Notes: generated by a model from the letters alone, not told the origin. Positions 26,213 to 35,082 are shown, counted from the stretch's first letter. The stretch is DNA of 52,777 bases from Alphaproteobacteria bacterium 33-17 (GCA_001897445.1 MKSX01000023.1:1-52777), one strand, 5' to 3'. Numbers and translations: made by a program.

Positions 26213-26655
26213 ATGTGGAACCAGCCTGTATCATGCCCTACAGCATTAACTAATTCGTGCGCTAAACCTACAAATGTGCTTACATATAAACCTATTCCTG
26301 CTCCAGTACCTGCTGCTGCCATATCTATATAATTAGATGTATTTTCAAATCCTACGTAATCTAATAGCTTACCTATTGTATTGTGCGAAATATCATGCCC
26401 GATTGCTGCTCCGCCCCATGTTCCGTATACTACATCTCTTAAAAATGGATGTATATCGCTTCCATAATGGAATCCTTCTTTTTGGTAAGCTTCTTTAATA
26501 AAAACATTTGTTAAATAATCATTTTCGATGTCTTTAGCAAGCTTATTATTATAACAATTCCTTGTAATATAAAAGTTTTGTAAAAAGTCGCTTACAGACA
26601 TTAAAGTATTTATAGCGGCATCATCACCACTAACAGTAATTATAGACATATTCAC
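26209..26655 (-). CDS. Glycine-zipper small protein, family F member 2
   Basis: 148 residues, paralogue of 25492. The N terminus is polar. From about residue 75 it reads YGTWGGAAIGHDISHNTIGKLLDY, then MAAAGTGAGIGLYVSTFVGLAHELVNAVG, and it ends GWFHI like its sister. The Gly spacing suggests a membrane-inserting glycine zipper. The AHELV stretch lacks the second His of a zinc protease motif. A promoter (26681-26709) nearly identical to that of its paralogue precedes it. Its stop codon lies in the terminal repeat of a MITE-like element. Function unknown. Confidence 0.75.
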   Translation of the reverse strand: MNMSIITVSGDDAAINTLMSVSDFLQNFYITRNCYNNKLAKDIENDYLTNVFIKEAYQKEGFHYGSDIHPFLRDVVYGTWGGAAIGHDISHNTIGKLLDYVGFENTSNYIDMAAAGTGAGIGLYVSTFVGLAHELVNAVGHDTGWFHI

Positions 26656-26680
26656 CTCAATTATGTAAATTTATTTGGCT

Positions 26681-26709
26681 ATATTAACATAATATTAACC
26701 ATATGTCAA
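26681..26709 (-). promoter_or_regulatory. Promoter of the 26209 gene, extended -10
   Basis: On the minus strand, TTGACA (26704-26709), 17 bases with TTAATATTATGT, then TAATAT (26681-26686). Confidence 0.75.
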
Positions 26710-26715
26710 ATTAAT

Positions 26716-28671
26716 TTATAAATTAATTTTTTTGTTATCTATCTTTCTATTATGTTCAGAAAATGTATATTTTAAAAAACTATCATCTTTTCTGGCTATA
26801 CTTGCATATCGCATGATTATACCGTTCCTGCCATTAAAACCATTTAATGGGTTTTGCTCATAACAAACATCAAGCAAATCTCTAAATCTTATATCTTTTC
26901 CTGGTTCAAACATTGATGCCAGTATTATAGAAATCGCAGCGTTATCTTCCTGTATATTGCCGCTATTATTGACTAATTTTTGTGCAGCCTCAAAATTATT
27001 GATTTCCACATAGTGAGAAAATATCTTCCAAAAATTTTCAGATCTGTACATTTCTTCAAAATAAGCAGCTTTATCATTCTGCTCTCTTGAACCTCCCAAC
27101 AATTCCTTTCTCATTTCTTCATAATATTTTGGGTCAATCTCATTACACATAAATTTTTGAATTCTTGGACTTGCGTATGCCATCACATTATAAAGTTTAT
27201 GTCTGAATGTGCTATATTTAAGATACTTAGTATGAAATTTGTCTAAGTTTTGAAATACAAAATCCCAGTTGTCATACTTTATTGCTCTTAAATAATGAAA
27301 AGATTTATAAATATCAGGATGGTTCTTAGCAAACTTATTATATTTAATATCCCCAATTTCAAAATCTCTTAAGAAGTTTATAGCATTATTATTAATATCG
27401 AATCCTATTACATTACTCGAAAAACTATAATACCTCATAATACTATATAGTTGATCATGTAGCATATTAAAATTAGATACCTTAAATTCGCCAACATTTA
27501 AATCGAATACGGTTATATTAGTCGGTTCATGAACCATAATAAGGATATCATGATATGAGTATGAAGAATCACCAAATGGCTGAATTTTAATTATAAAGTT
27601 AAAATACTTTTCCTTATTACCATTAAAAAAACTTTTAACAAAATCGATATGAAATGTAGATATAGGTTTAAAGCTTGTAGATATTGGCAAGTTTTGGGCA
27701 AATTTTTGGTAATTACTAATTCTATCAAAAAAATCTTTATCGCCTATAATCATTTTTCGCTTAACTTTACTAATAAATGATTTATAAACCTCCTGATTTC
27801 TTAGACTAAATCTTAAATACTCAACATTAGCACCACTACACAAACCCGAACTATCATGCTTAAACCCAAGGCTACGCATTTTATCGAGCATTTTAGCGTG
27901 CAAAAAAATACTTTCAAAATCATAAATTACAAGCACATTCTCAACATAATTGTTCAAGAATCTTTCTGAATCCGCGACGATTACACACACATTATTCAGG
28001 TTATAAAAGTAACAGTTTTTAACTGATATACCGCTAAAATTTATATATCTGATTCTAGGATCGAAACTACCAAACTCTTTGTTTTCAAGATAATATGTAG
28101 CACCTGATCTAAGAAAATATTTAAGCTCCAAAGTATTATTTACAGATGGTGATTTATAAAACATGGCAGAGACTGCTCTATAAAATTTATCACCTGGTAA
28201 GGCTATATTAGGCATAGTTGAGGCAGAATTATTGGGAAGAAAATGATCGAAATTTTCCAAAAATAGGCTTATCATAAATTGATCACCACTATCTCTTACT
28301 AATTTTACATCATTTGGTGACACTGAATTAGGATTAGTAGTAATAATATAGGTTACAATCTCATATTGCTGTTTTTCAATAGCATCGCTTAAAATTGTGA
28401 TACCATTTAACATCCTGGAGTTAGGATTAAAACCATGATTAACTAATGCTAGAAGAACTTTTAGCTTATGTTCAGGATCATCAATACTAATAACTAGCTT
28501 TGCAAATGTTAGGTCTTCTTTTTCAGGATAAGTATTAGTTTTTCTAAGTTCAGTATCAATATTATTTAAATTTAATTTGTAGGATTTTATTAAGTTATAT
28601 AAACCAGCATCTAATATATCAAAATCTTTCTCACGTATTGCTTTTTTAACTTTTTTATATGCGCCTTTCAT
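26716..28671 (-). CDS. Ankyrin plus YopT-like (C58-type) cysteine protease homologue
   Basis: 651 residues, one of three paralogues (with 28945 and the split copy at 31416-33227). Degenerate ankyrin-like units occupy about residues 60-150. A pentapeptide-like YINFSGISVKNCYFYN block and VCVIVADSERFLNNYVENVLV precede the putative catalytic core. That core has Cys278 in GLCSGANVEYLR, His374 in YHDILIM and Asp390 in FDLNVGEFKVS. The FDxNxGEF motif and the 16-residue His-Asp spacing match YopT/AvrPphB-type C58 peptidases. The C-terminal ~200 residues are helical and ankyrin-like. The start has AAGGACT upstream. No signal peptide is visible; such proteins are usually type III or IV effectors. The protease call is mine, from motif order and spacing. 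Confidence 0.75.
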   Translation of the reverse strand: MKGAYKKVKKAIREKDFDILDAGLYNLIKSYKLNLNNIDTELRKTNTYPEKEDLTFAKLVISIDDPEHKLKVLLALVNHGFNPNSRMLNGITILSDAIEKQQYEIVTYIITTNPNSVSPNDVKLVRDSGDQFMISLFLENFDHFLPNNSASTMPNIALPGDKFYRAVSAMFYKSPSVNNTLELKYFLRSGATYYLENKEFGSFDPRIRYINFSGISVKNCYFYNLNNVCVIVADSERFLNNYVENVLVIYDFESIFLHAKMLDKMRSLGFKHDSSGLCSGANVEYLRFSLRNQEVYKSFISKVKRKMIIGDKDFFDRISNYQKFAQNLPISTSFKPISTFHIDFVKSFFNGNKEKYFNFIIKIQPFGDSSYSYHDILIMVHEPTNITVFDLNVGEFKVSNFNMLHDQLYSIMRYYSFSSNVIGFDINNNAINFLRDFEIGDIKYNKFAKNHPDIYKSFHYLRAIKYDNWDFVFQNLDKFHTKYLKYSTFRHKLYNVMAYASPRIQKFMCNEIDPKYYEEMRKELLGGSREQNDKAAYFEEMYRSENFWKIFSHYVEINNFEAAQKLVNNSGNIQEDNAAISIILASMFEPGKDIRFRDLLDVCYEQNPLNGFNGRNGIIMRYASIARKDDSFLKYTFSEHNRKIDNKKINL

Positions 28672-28781
28672 TTTAGTCCTTAATAAAAATTTTATGATTA
28701 CCTTTTAAATATAAATTAATAAAAAGCAAATTAAATAAAAATATTCCAGAAGTAATAAAATGAGACTTTGGCTCTTCAAAT

Positions 28782-28808
28782 AAAAGCAGGAAATGTTCCT
28801 GCTTTTAT
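28782..28808 (-). terminator. Rho-independent terminator downstream of the 28945 gene
   Basis: AAAAGCAGGAA (28782-28792), loop ATG, TTCCTGCTTTT (28796-28806), a perfect 11-bp stem. The minus strand continues as TTTTATTT. A MITE-like element now separates it from the gene. Confidence 0.82.
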
Positions 28809-28914
28809 TATAGTTAATGAAGTTGAGTTTTGAACAGAAATAACGAGCGATATGTAGGGAAATCTACATAAGTGAGGAAATGACGCACGTAAACCTAAAC
28901 TTAAAAACAATATA
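28809..28914. repeat. MITE-like element, copy 4
   Basis: A 106-bp element with TATAGT at its left end and a degraded AATATA at its right. Inner boxes ACAGAAATAACGAGCG and GAGGAAATGACGC are identical or nearly so to copy 1. The centre is the hairpin TATGTAGG/TCTACATA. It is inserted between the 28945 gene and its terminator. Confidence 0.8.
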
Positions 28915-28944
28915 TCAATTATTTAATTTTATTATGATAAATCA

Positions 28945-31311
28945 TTAAACATATTTTTTAGAATCATTAGTTAAACACCGCTCTAAAAGAATTTCCTCAG
29001 CTTTGCTAAGCGGCTTTATACCAAATTGATTTTTTAAAAATTCCACCAGTAAATATTTTGATTTTGCAAATTTTAATAGCTCAGCCTTTCTCACTAAATC
29101 TTCTCTACATTTATTTAAAGCATCAATTATACAAGGCGTATACATAGTATTTACTAACATGTTATCTCTGTAATATAATTCAAACACCTCAACTATTTTA
29201 TCCTCAACAAAAGCCTTAGCAAACTCAGACTCTAATTTAGGGTCATGCTCTTGAATATACTTAAAATACTCCATTGATAAATTAGCTGCAAATAAACGTG
29301 GCATTTCAAGCTGCGCTATTTTAGACAAATCTTCATGAAATCCTAGTTTACTAGCGTAATATACAAGTAATTCTATAACTCTATTTTTAGATTTATCATT
29401 GCTTTGATTTATTTGCTCAATAATTTGTACAATATTATTACAGATAAATTTTTTGTTAGAAATCATGAAATTGATATTTTGATGTATATTAGACCAAGTT
29501 AAAATTTTATGGCTCATCTTCTGAATATTATTTTTCAAAGTATCTTGATTTGACAATAATTCTTTATTGTAGATACTTTTTTTCATACAGTGCTGCAAAT
29601 ACTTTTTAAACCTTACATCAACCCCTTGCCGATTAACTAAACAATTAAGTCTTATAAGCCCAGTACCCCCTGGCATTAACATTCTTATTTGATTTTTAAG
29701 ATTATAACCATGCAGCCTATCAAAATTATTATTTTTAATACAATCCTCAAAAATTTCTGTAACTTTAGCTTCCATGAATAAATCTAATAACCAAATGCTT
29801 TGAGCATTTTTTTTAGAAAAATCTATTAAATAATCAAGATACTGCACGGTCATACTTCTAATGCATGCAAATGCTGACCATTTAGAACATTTTAGGGTCA
29901 TAAATTGGAATATAGTATACCTTACGAACTCGTCATGCTCAATAGACTTGAACGTTTCAACTAATTCTTTATGATTTGCATTAAAATCAGAAAGTCTTAA
30001 ATATATAATAAGAGATAAAACCATAGGATTAAAAGATTTTTTATTATCTTTTGTATAAGTTTCGCCATTAATAGGAATTAATTTCCTGCCTAGTATTAAA
30101 GAGTCGAAGTTATAAAATACTACATCACCCTGCATATTAGCAGGAAAATATCTTTTACAAAACTTGATAAGTTTAGCATTTAATTCTGCTTTAGAACTAA
30201 CATTAAACTCACCATAATTTGAATCAAAAATTTGATAATTTTCATTACCCAAATTTGTTACTAAAATAATATGACGATTCACAGCACATTTTATGGATAT
30301 GCCAGTACATTTAACGCCACCTATTAAATGATCTTGTAGCTTTATATTATTCAAATCATTAACCTTGATATATTTATATAAATTATATTTATGGCTACCT
30401 TTCTGAATAATCTCTTGATATAGTCTCAACCTCTTGTAAAAATTTCTGCTATACCCATCTTCATTTAGCTTAACTTTAATTTTACTGGTAAAATCCTTTT
30501 TTGTACCTTTTAATATACGTCTGGCATGCTCCAAAGTTATACCAAAGCAAATACCGTCATCATCGTTTTTATAAGCTAAATCCTTGGTTTTTTGAATCAG
30601 TTTTCTATGAGTTTCTAAAGCATTACTGTCATACTGCACAATAATATCGCCAACGTCATTTCGTACAAACTTTTCTTTATCGGCTAGTATCATAAATACA
30701 TTATTAGTATTTACAAACTTACAATTTGATACCTCAACCCCTCTAAGATCTATTACAGAAAGCTTATCACTAAACTCTCTAAAAAATATAGATTCAATTC
30801 TTTGTACCTTACCAGTAATAATTTCTTTTTCATTAATAGTGGTTGCAAAAAGCTTTTGCATAGGGTGATAAAATCTATTTTCCCTAGTAATATATGAGTC
30901 AATTAAATTTGCTGCCTCAAGATTTCCCAGTGATAGTGCAAGCTCGATTGGAGATAGTTTTGTCTGCGGACAAGTAATATCAAGGCTTGGGCTATATTTT
31001 AAAATAGATTTTAGCCAATCATTCTTAAAGTTATGGATTGCAAAATGTAGCAAAGTAACGCCACTTGAATTTTTAGCATTGATATCAAATCCACTTTCAA
31101 ATATATAATTTAAAAAACTATCAAAATTATCTACCAATTCTAAATCATCAACTAAGCCAAATGCGACCTTATCTTTTGACTCAGGTTTAAAACTTACCAT
31201 TTTCTCTTTAAATTGATGACTTTCATAAAATAATTTATCTAAAGCTTCAGCACTTGCTTTATAGCCAGAATTTTGTAAATCTTCTAATATTTCTTTATAG
31301 AACAGCTTCAT
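28945..31311 (-). CDS. Ankyrin plus YopT-like (C58-type) cysteine protease homologue, largest copy
   Basis: 788 residues. Ankyrin-like repeats appear at about 65-145 (GVTLLHFAIHNFKNDWLK, then KLSPIELALSLGNLEAANLI). The shared block VIDLRGVEVSNCKFVNTNNV and an Asp/Lys-rich segment come next. The putative catalytic residues are Cys255 in DGICFGITLEHARR, His347 in NRHIILV and Asp363 in IFDSNYGEFNVS. His and Asp are 16 apart, as in YopT (His258/Asp274). The last ~400 residues are helical repeats without clear identity. Its promoter (31340-31367) shares a 28-bp block with that of the split paralogue. A MITE and then a terminator follow the gene. Target and secretion route are unknown. Confidence 0.76.
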   Translation of the reverse strand: MKLFYKEILEDLQNSGYKASAEALDKLFYESHQFKEKMVSFKPESKDKVAFGLVDDLELVDNFDSFLNYIFESGFDINAKNSSGVTLLHFAIHNFKNDWLKSILKYSPSLDITCPQTKLSPIELALSLGNLEAANLIDSYITRENRFYHPMQKLFATTINEKEIITGKVQRIESIFFREFSDKLSVIDLRGVEVSNCKFVNTNNVFMILADKEKFVRNDVGDIIVQYDSNALETHRKLIQKTKDLAYKNDDDGICFGITLEHARRILKGTKKDFTSKIKVKLNEDGYSRNFYKRLRLYQEIIQKGSHKYNLYKYIKVNDLNNIKLQDHLIGGVKCTGISIKCAVNRHIILVTNLGNENYQIFDSNYGEFNVSSKAELNAKLIKFCKRYFPANMQGDVVFYNFDSLILGRKLIPINGETYTKDNKKSFNPMVLSLIIYLRLSDFNANHKELVETFKSIEHDEFVRYTIFQFMTLKCSKWSAFACIRSMTVQYLDYLIDFSKKNAQSIWLLDLFMEAKVTEIFEDCIKNNNFDRLHGYNLKNQIRMLMPGGTGLIRLNCLVNRQGVDVRFKKYLQHCMKKSIYNKELLSNQDTLKNNIQKMSHKILTWSNIHQNINFMISNKKFICNNIVQIIEQINQSNDKSKNRVIELLVYYASKLGFHEDLSKIAQLEMPRLFAANLSMEYFKYIQEHDPKLESEFAKAFVEDKIVEVFELYYRDNMLVNTMYTPCIIDALNKCREDLVRKAELLKFAKSKYLLVEFLKNQFGIKPLSKAEEILLERCLTNDSKKYV

Positions 31312-31339
31312 AATATAACCTAAGAGTAAATTTTAAGAT

Positions 31340-31367
31340 ATCATACAATAAATTACACAAAAGTAAA
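31340..31367 (-). promoter_or_regulatory. Promoter of the 28945 gene
   Basis: On the minus strand, TTTACT (31362-31367), 16 bases, TATGAT (31340-31345). It lies within or next to a 28-bp block (31352-31379) repeated exactly at 33267-33294 in front of the paralogous split gene. Confidence 0.6.
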
Positions 31368-31415
31368 GAAATAGTTAATAATGCATCGGATTTATTGGAA
31401 AAGCCTAAGAATTCT

Positions 31416-32204
31416 TTACATAGATAACTGATTTACAGCTAACTTCCTATCCCTTTCCTCTTTTACCTTAACTCCTATGCCTTTTTCTCCTAAAAAGTCT
31501 AAGAAACGCGGGTCTTTGCCAGGCTCTGTAGCAGCAGATATAAGCTGTACATGAAGTTTCGGATCATCTGGGAACTGGATTTTATCCAGGATATTTTCAA
31601 ACACCAGAAAGAAAGAATCATCATTATATTTTATTCTCGATTTATAAAAATCAAAGATTTTTTTGTTTAAAGCCTGAATATAAAAATCGTTGAAAATAGT
31701 ATTTTTTTGAACATAAATATAAGCTTCAATAAAAAACACACGATTATCTTTGATGCTATCTAATATAAATTCAACGCTATTACTTTTTTGTCTAGAAATT
31801 GAGTATTCTAAAATTAATTTCAAGCCATTTATATTTTGAAAATAAAATTCACAGTCTACTGATAATTTTTTTAAGGCTTCAATATCATTATCATCTATAG
31901 CTTTTAAAATTAAATGAATATTTTTAGCTCTTTTATTGTATGCTTTTGATGCTTGAGGTATGTGACCATATTCTAACAAGATACTTTCTATATCGATTAA
32001 TGATATTTCTTCTATCTCCCCCATACAATCTTGCAGTTGGTGCATTATCTGTTGAATAATAATCTTAAATTCTTCTAAATTACTCACTACATGATTACCA
32101 TTGTTAGGATCATATATTACTAAATCTCCTTTATCATTTTTTCTTATATACATAGCGTGTGCATCCTCATCTGATTCCAGAGATAATTCAATATGATTCC
32201 GCAT
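31416..32204 (-). CDS. C-terminal fragment of the split protease gene
   Basis: This 262-residue ORF begins at an internal ATG after the interrupting stop. It keeps the His (DAHAMYI) and Asp (LVIYDPNNGNHVVS) of the putative triad and the helical C-terminal part, but lacks the Cys. No ribosome site precedes the ATG, so separate translation is doubtful. Confidence 0.5.
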   Translation of the reverse strand: MRNHIELSLESDEDAHAMYIRKNDKGDLVIYDPNNGNHVVSNLEEFKIIIQQIMHQLQDCMGEIEEISLIDIESILLEYGHIPQASKAYNKRAKNIHLILKAIDDNDIEALKKLSVDCEFYFQNINGLKLILEYSISRQKSNSVEFILDSIKDNRVFFIEAYIYVQKNTIFNDFYIQALNKKIFDFYKSRIKYNDDSFFLVFENILDKIQFPDDPKLHVQLISAATEPGKDPRFLDFLGEKGIGVKVKEERDRKLAVNQLSM

Positions 32205-32282
32205 ATTTTTATTTTGAATTGAATTATATACTACAGCAATACAATTAGGATCATTATAACCAAATATTATTGGCTTTCCCGA

Positions 32283-33227
32283 TTACAAGGCTTGATAAGC
32301 TTCTATCCTTGAGAAAAAAGAACTAGTTGGATTATTTAATTTTCTTAAAATTTTAGCTTTAAAATTACCATCCTTATTTTTACATTTATTAACTATGTAA
32401 TGTCTTGCATGCTCAATTACCAATGCATGACAAACTCCTTCATGAAAAAGATCTTTACTAACATGATTTAAAACTCTTTTGTGAAAACTTATGTCTTCAA
32501 CATCATCAATGAGCATAATTTTGGTATCAAAAAAATTATTTTGAAATAAGTCATTATCAATAACAAAAAACTTCACATTACCAACATCATTAAAAGTACA
32601 ATTTTTTACTGAAACGCCACTAAAATCAATAACCTGTAACTTATCAGAAAAAACATTGATGTCAAAATTGTCAATATCTAAATCATAACCCAATTCATTT
32701 AAAAGAGCTTTTAAACTTATGTAAGCTTCCTGTAAACCAGCACATTTATTTTGCAAAATAACTTGCGGGATTTTGTTTTTAAACTTTTTATTAGGGTCAA
32801 CTTTTGCACCTAACTCAACAAGCACATCTCTGATATTTTGACAACCCACCTCATCTGCAAAATATACTAAAGTAAGATTTGTTTCAGGCTCTACAACGTC
32901 TAAGATAGCATTATGTCTAATTAGGAAATGTATCAAATCTAATTCGTGATTTCTGATTGATTCGGTAAACAATGTGTAACCATGATTTGTTGGTGTATTT
33001 ACTGAATAACCAACATCAATTAAATGCTGTATATAATCTATCCTATCTAGATAATCATGAGTTTCAAGTATTTTAAGCGTTACTGAATGATCCTGCTCAT
33101 CATGAAAATCTATTTTATTAAAGTTAAATTCTGCGTATTCAGACTTAAACCTTTCTAAATTATCTTTAAATAGTTCTAAACTATCATTTGACAATGAGTT
33201 CATCAGCTTAAAATAAGCTTCCTTCAT
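32283..33227 (-). CDS. N-terminal fragment of the split protease gene
   Basis: 314 codons up to the interrupting TAA. It has ankyrin-like repeats (about residues 70-140) and the Cys-containing GVCHALVIEHARH. The ATG at 33227 (MKEAYFKLMNSL) is the right start. It aligns with MKLFYKEILEDL of the paralogue and lies about 21 bases after the predicted transcription start. The in-frame TTG at 33275 would sit inside the promoter. Confidence 0.6.
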   Translation of the reverse strand: MKEAYFKLMNSLSNDSLELFKDNLERFKSEYAEFNFNKIDFHDEQDHSVTLKILETHDYLDRIDYIQHLIDVGYSVNTPTNHGYTLFTESIRNHELDLIHFLIRHNAILDVVEPETNLTLVYFADEVGCQNIRDVLVELGAKVDPNKKFKNKIPQVILQNKCAGLQEAYISLKALLNELGYDLDIDNFDINVFSDKLQVIDFSGVSVKNCTFNDVGNVKFFVIDNDLFQNNFFDTKIMLIDDVEDISFHKRVLNHVSKDLFHEGVCHALVIEHARHYIVNKCKNKDGNFKAKILRKLNNPTSSFFSRIEAYQAL

Positions 33228-33254
33228 AAATGACCTGATTTTTAAATTTGGGTC

Positions 33255-33282
33255 ATTATATCGTATATTACACAAAAGTAAA
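33255..33282 (-). promoter_or_regulatory. Promoter of the split protease gene
   Basis: On the minus strand, TTTACT (33277-33282), 16 bases, TATAAT (33255-33260). It belongs to the 28-bp block 33267-33294 shared with the 28945 gene. It overlaps the last codon of the upstream tautomerase gene. Confidence 0.65.
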
Positions 33283-33293
33283 GAAATAGTTAA

Positions 33294-33620
33294 TTAAATC
33301 TTTTTATAGATGTCTGATAATTCATCAATGGTAACTGAAATACCTTTATCCAAATTAAGATAATTTGAGGATAATTTTAGGATATTATCCGAGATTTGTC
33401 CTAAAAGCTCCAGAGATCTGCCTTTCAACAATTTAATAGTGATGTGAACAAAAGATGCATGAGAAGGGTCACCACTTTGCCATTCCGAATATGTTATAAC
33501 CCTTCCCTTGCAGTTTTCAGGTTTGGTAGGGAGCTGAGCCACTAAAATATCAAATATTTCTTTAAATAAGCCATTGATATTCTTAACATTATCGTTTGTT
33601 TCAATAATTACGTGCGGCAT
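33294..33620 (-). CDS. 5-carboxymethyl-2-hydroxymuconate isomerase-like tautomerase
   Basis: About 108 residues, of the CHMI family in the tautomerase superfamily. It starts MPHVIIETN, so Pro2 would be the catalytic N-terminal base after Met removal. The conserved GDPSHASFVHITIKLLKGRS and an acidic C terminus fit the family. The ATG at 33620 has AGGGGGAGTT just upstream. A longer reading from 33707 would overlap eno and is rejected. The gene starts 13 bases after the eno stop, so the two are co-transcribed. No other 4-hydroxyphenylacetate pathway genes are visible, so the real substrate is unclear. Confidence 0.85.
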   Translation of the reverse strand: MPHVIIETNDNVKNINGLFKEIFDILVAQLPTKPENCKGRVITYSEWQSGDPSHASFVHITIKLLKGRSLELLGQISDNILKLSSNYLNLDKGISVTIDELSDIYKKI

Positions 33621-33633
33621 AACTCCCCCTATA

Positions 33634-34902
33634 TTATTTACGTCTGACAACAGATGTATCAATGTATGCGCTTCTGCCCAAAATCTCTTCAATACGTAGT
33701 AGTTCATTATATTTTGCTACCCTGTCAGACCTTGCAAGCGCACCTGTTTTAATCTGACCTGAGTTTACAGCTACAGCTAAGTGGGCAATAAAGCTGTCTT
33801 CTGTCTCACCCGATCTGTGGGAAATCACTGTTTTATATGAATTTATTTTGGCAAGTTCAATTGTATTTAGAGTTTCAGTGACAGTACCAATTTGGTTTGG
33901 CTTAATCAAAATTGCGTTTGCAATGTTGTTTCTGATGCCTTCGCCCAGGATTTTAGCGTTAGTTACAAATAAATCATCCCCAACAAGCTGTATATCCTTA
34001 CCTAAAGCCTGAGTCAGCATTTTCCAGCCTTCATTATCATCTTCAGCCATACCGTCTTCAATCGAGAAAATTGGGTAGTTTGCTGCTAAATCTTTATAAA
34101 AATCAACCAGTTCTTCTGATGACAAGCTTAAATCACCCATTACGTATTTGCCATCGTGGTAAAACTCAGTTGCAGCAGCATCGAGGGCAATTAAAACGTC
34201 TCTACCTGGGTTATATCCCGCTTCATCAATTGCCTGCATTAAGAAGTCAAGTGCCTGATTAGCCGTGTTAAAATCAGGGGCAAAACCACCTTCATCGCCT
34301 ACATTTGTTGAGTATCCGTCTTTCTTCAGTATGCTTCTTAAAGAGCCAGTAACCTCGTTGGCAATCTTAAGATTTTCTGTATATGTCGAAGCTAACGGAG
34401 CAATCATAAATTCCTGAATAAACAACCCGTTATCAGCATGCGCGCCACCATTAATGATGTTCATCATCGGTACTGGTAGTTTTCGTGCATTCACCCCACC
34501 AAGGTACTGAAATAACGGTAAATTGCTTTGGTATGCACCAGCCCTTGCAGCAGCCATAGAAACTGCAAGCGTAGCATTTGCACCAAGTGTTGTTTTATAT
34601 TCATTACCATCAAGTTCGAGCAAAAAGTTATCAATATCAGCCTGATTGCACAAATTTGAAGCTAACAATTTAGGTGCGATAACATTATTTATATTATCAA
34701 CAGCCTTTGTAACCCCTTTACCATTATACGCATATTTATCATTGTCTCTAAGCTCCAGAGCCTCAAATGACCCAACTGATGCACCTGATGGTACTGCAGC
34801 TCTGGCAATTACTCCATCTTCCAGAATAATATCACATTCTACGGTTGGATTTCCTCTACTATCAAATATTTGGCGCGCTTTCAGATCAACAATATAACTC
34901 AT
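33634..34902 (-). CDS. eno: Enolase
   Basis: A 422-residue phosphopyruvate hydratase interconverting 2-phosphoglycerate and phosphoenolpyruvate. The N terminus is [19 protein letters not shown], followed by [16 protein letters not shown], then [19 protein letters not shown] and VGDDLFVTN. The catalytic region is [15 protein letters not shown] and [11 protein letters not shown]. The ATG at 34902 is preceded by AAGGAG; an upstream in-frame ATG (34932) adds a non-conserved extension. It is divergent from rimP and leads the tautomerase gene. Enolase also joins RNA degradosomes in some bacteria, but the RNase E partner is not in this window. Confidence 0.98.
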   Translation of the reverse strand: MSYIVDLKARQIFDSRGNPTVECDIILEDGVIARAAVPSGASVGSFEALELRDNDKYAYNGKGVTKAVDNINNVIAPKLLASNLCNQADIDNFLLELDGNEYKTTLGANATLAVSMAAARAGAYQSNLPLFQYLGGVNARKLPVPMMNIINGGAHADNGLFIQEFMIAPLASTYTENLKIANEVTGSLRSILKKDGYSTNVGDEGGFAPDFNTANQALDFLMQAIDEAGYNPGRDVLIALDAAATEFYHDGKYVMGDLSLSSEELVDFYKDLAANYPIFSIEDGMAEDDNEGWKMLTQALGKDIQLVGDDLFVTNAKILGEGIRNNIANAILIKPNQIGTVTETLNTIELAKINSYKTVISHRSGETEDSFIAHLAVAVNSGQIKTGALARSDRVAKYNELLRIEEILGRSAYIDTSVVRRK

Positions 34903-35030
34903 AATACTCCTTCTTAAGTCTCTAATTTTCAATACAGATTATTCAAAATTTTAGGATTGGCAAACATTTTATTTGATTAATTCGCTTATTTATGTTAAAA
35001 ACCTGATTATAAATTATAGATATGCGATTG

Positions 35031-35058
35031 AAGGTGGGTTTTTCCCGCCTTTTATTTT
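35031..35058 (+). terminator. Leader hairpin with T-rich tail before rimP (possible attenuator)
   Basis: AAGGTGGG (35031-35038), loop TTTTT, CCCGCCTT (35044-35051), then TTATTTTA. No plus-strand gene lies upstream, since eno runs the other way. The hairpin therefore probably sits in the rimP-nusA leader and could attenuate it. Confidence 0.55.
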
Positions 35059-35082
35059 ACCATAAGCAAAATTGAGATTAAT

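Larger units (their letters stand above)
31416..33227 (-). pseudogene. Ankyrin plus C58-like protease gene split by one in-frame stop
   Basis: Two ORFs (32283-33227 and 31416-32204) are in the same frame. They are joined by an open stretch interrupted only by TAA at 32283-32285 (codon 315). Read through, the product would be about 603 residues and would match its neighbours along its length. It has ankyrin-like units, VIDFSGVSVKNCTFND, putative catalytic Cys266 in GVCHALVIEHARH upstream of the stop, and His357 (DAHAMYI) and Asp373 (YDPNNG) downstream. His and Asp are again 16 apart. The stop thus separates the catalytic Cys from His and Asp. The stop follows FFSRIEAYQAL, which aligns with FFDRISNYQKF of the 26716 paralogue. 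I read this as recent inactivation by a point mutation; a sequencing error or stop suppression are alternatives. Confidence 0.8.

Noticed and set aside
33228..33275. TTG start for the split protease gene
   Set aside because: It lies within a clear promoter shared with the paralogue, and the ATG at 33227 aligns with the paralogue starts.
33621..33707. N-terminal extension of the tautomerase gene into eno
   Set aside because: The family begins at Met-Pro and that ATG has a strong Shine-Dalgarno; the extension would overlap eno's C-terminal codons.
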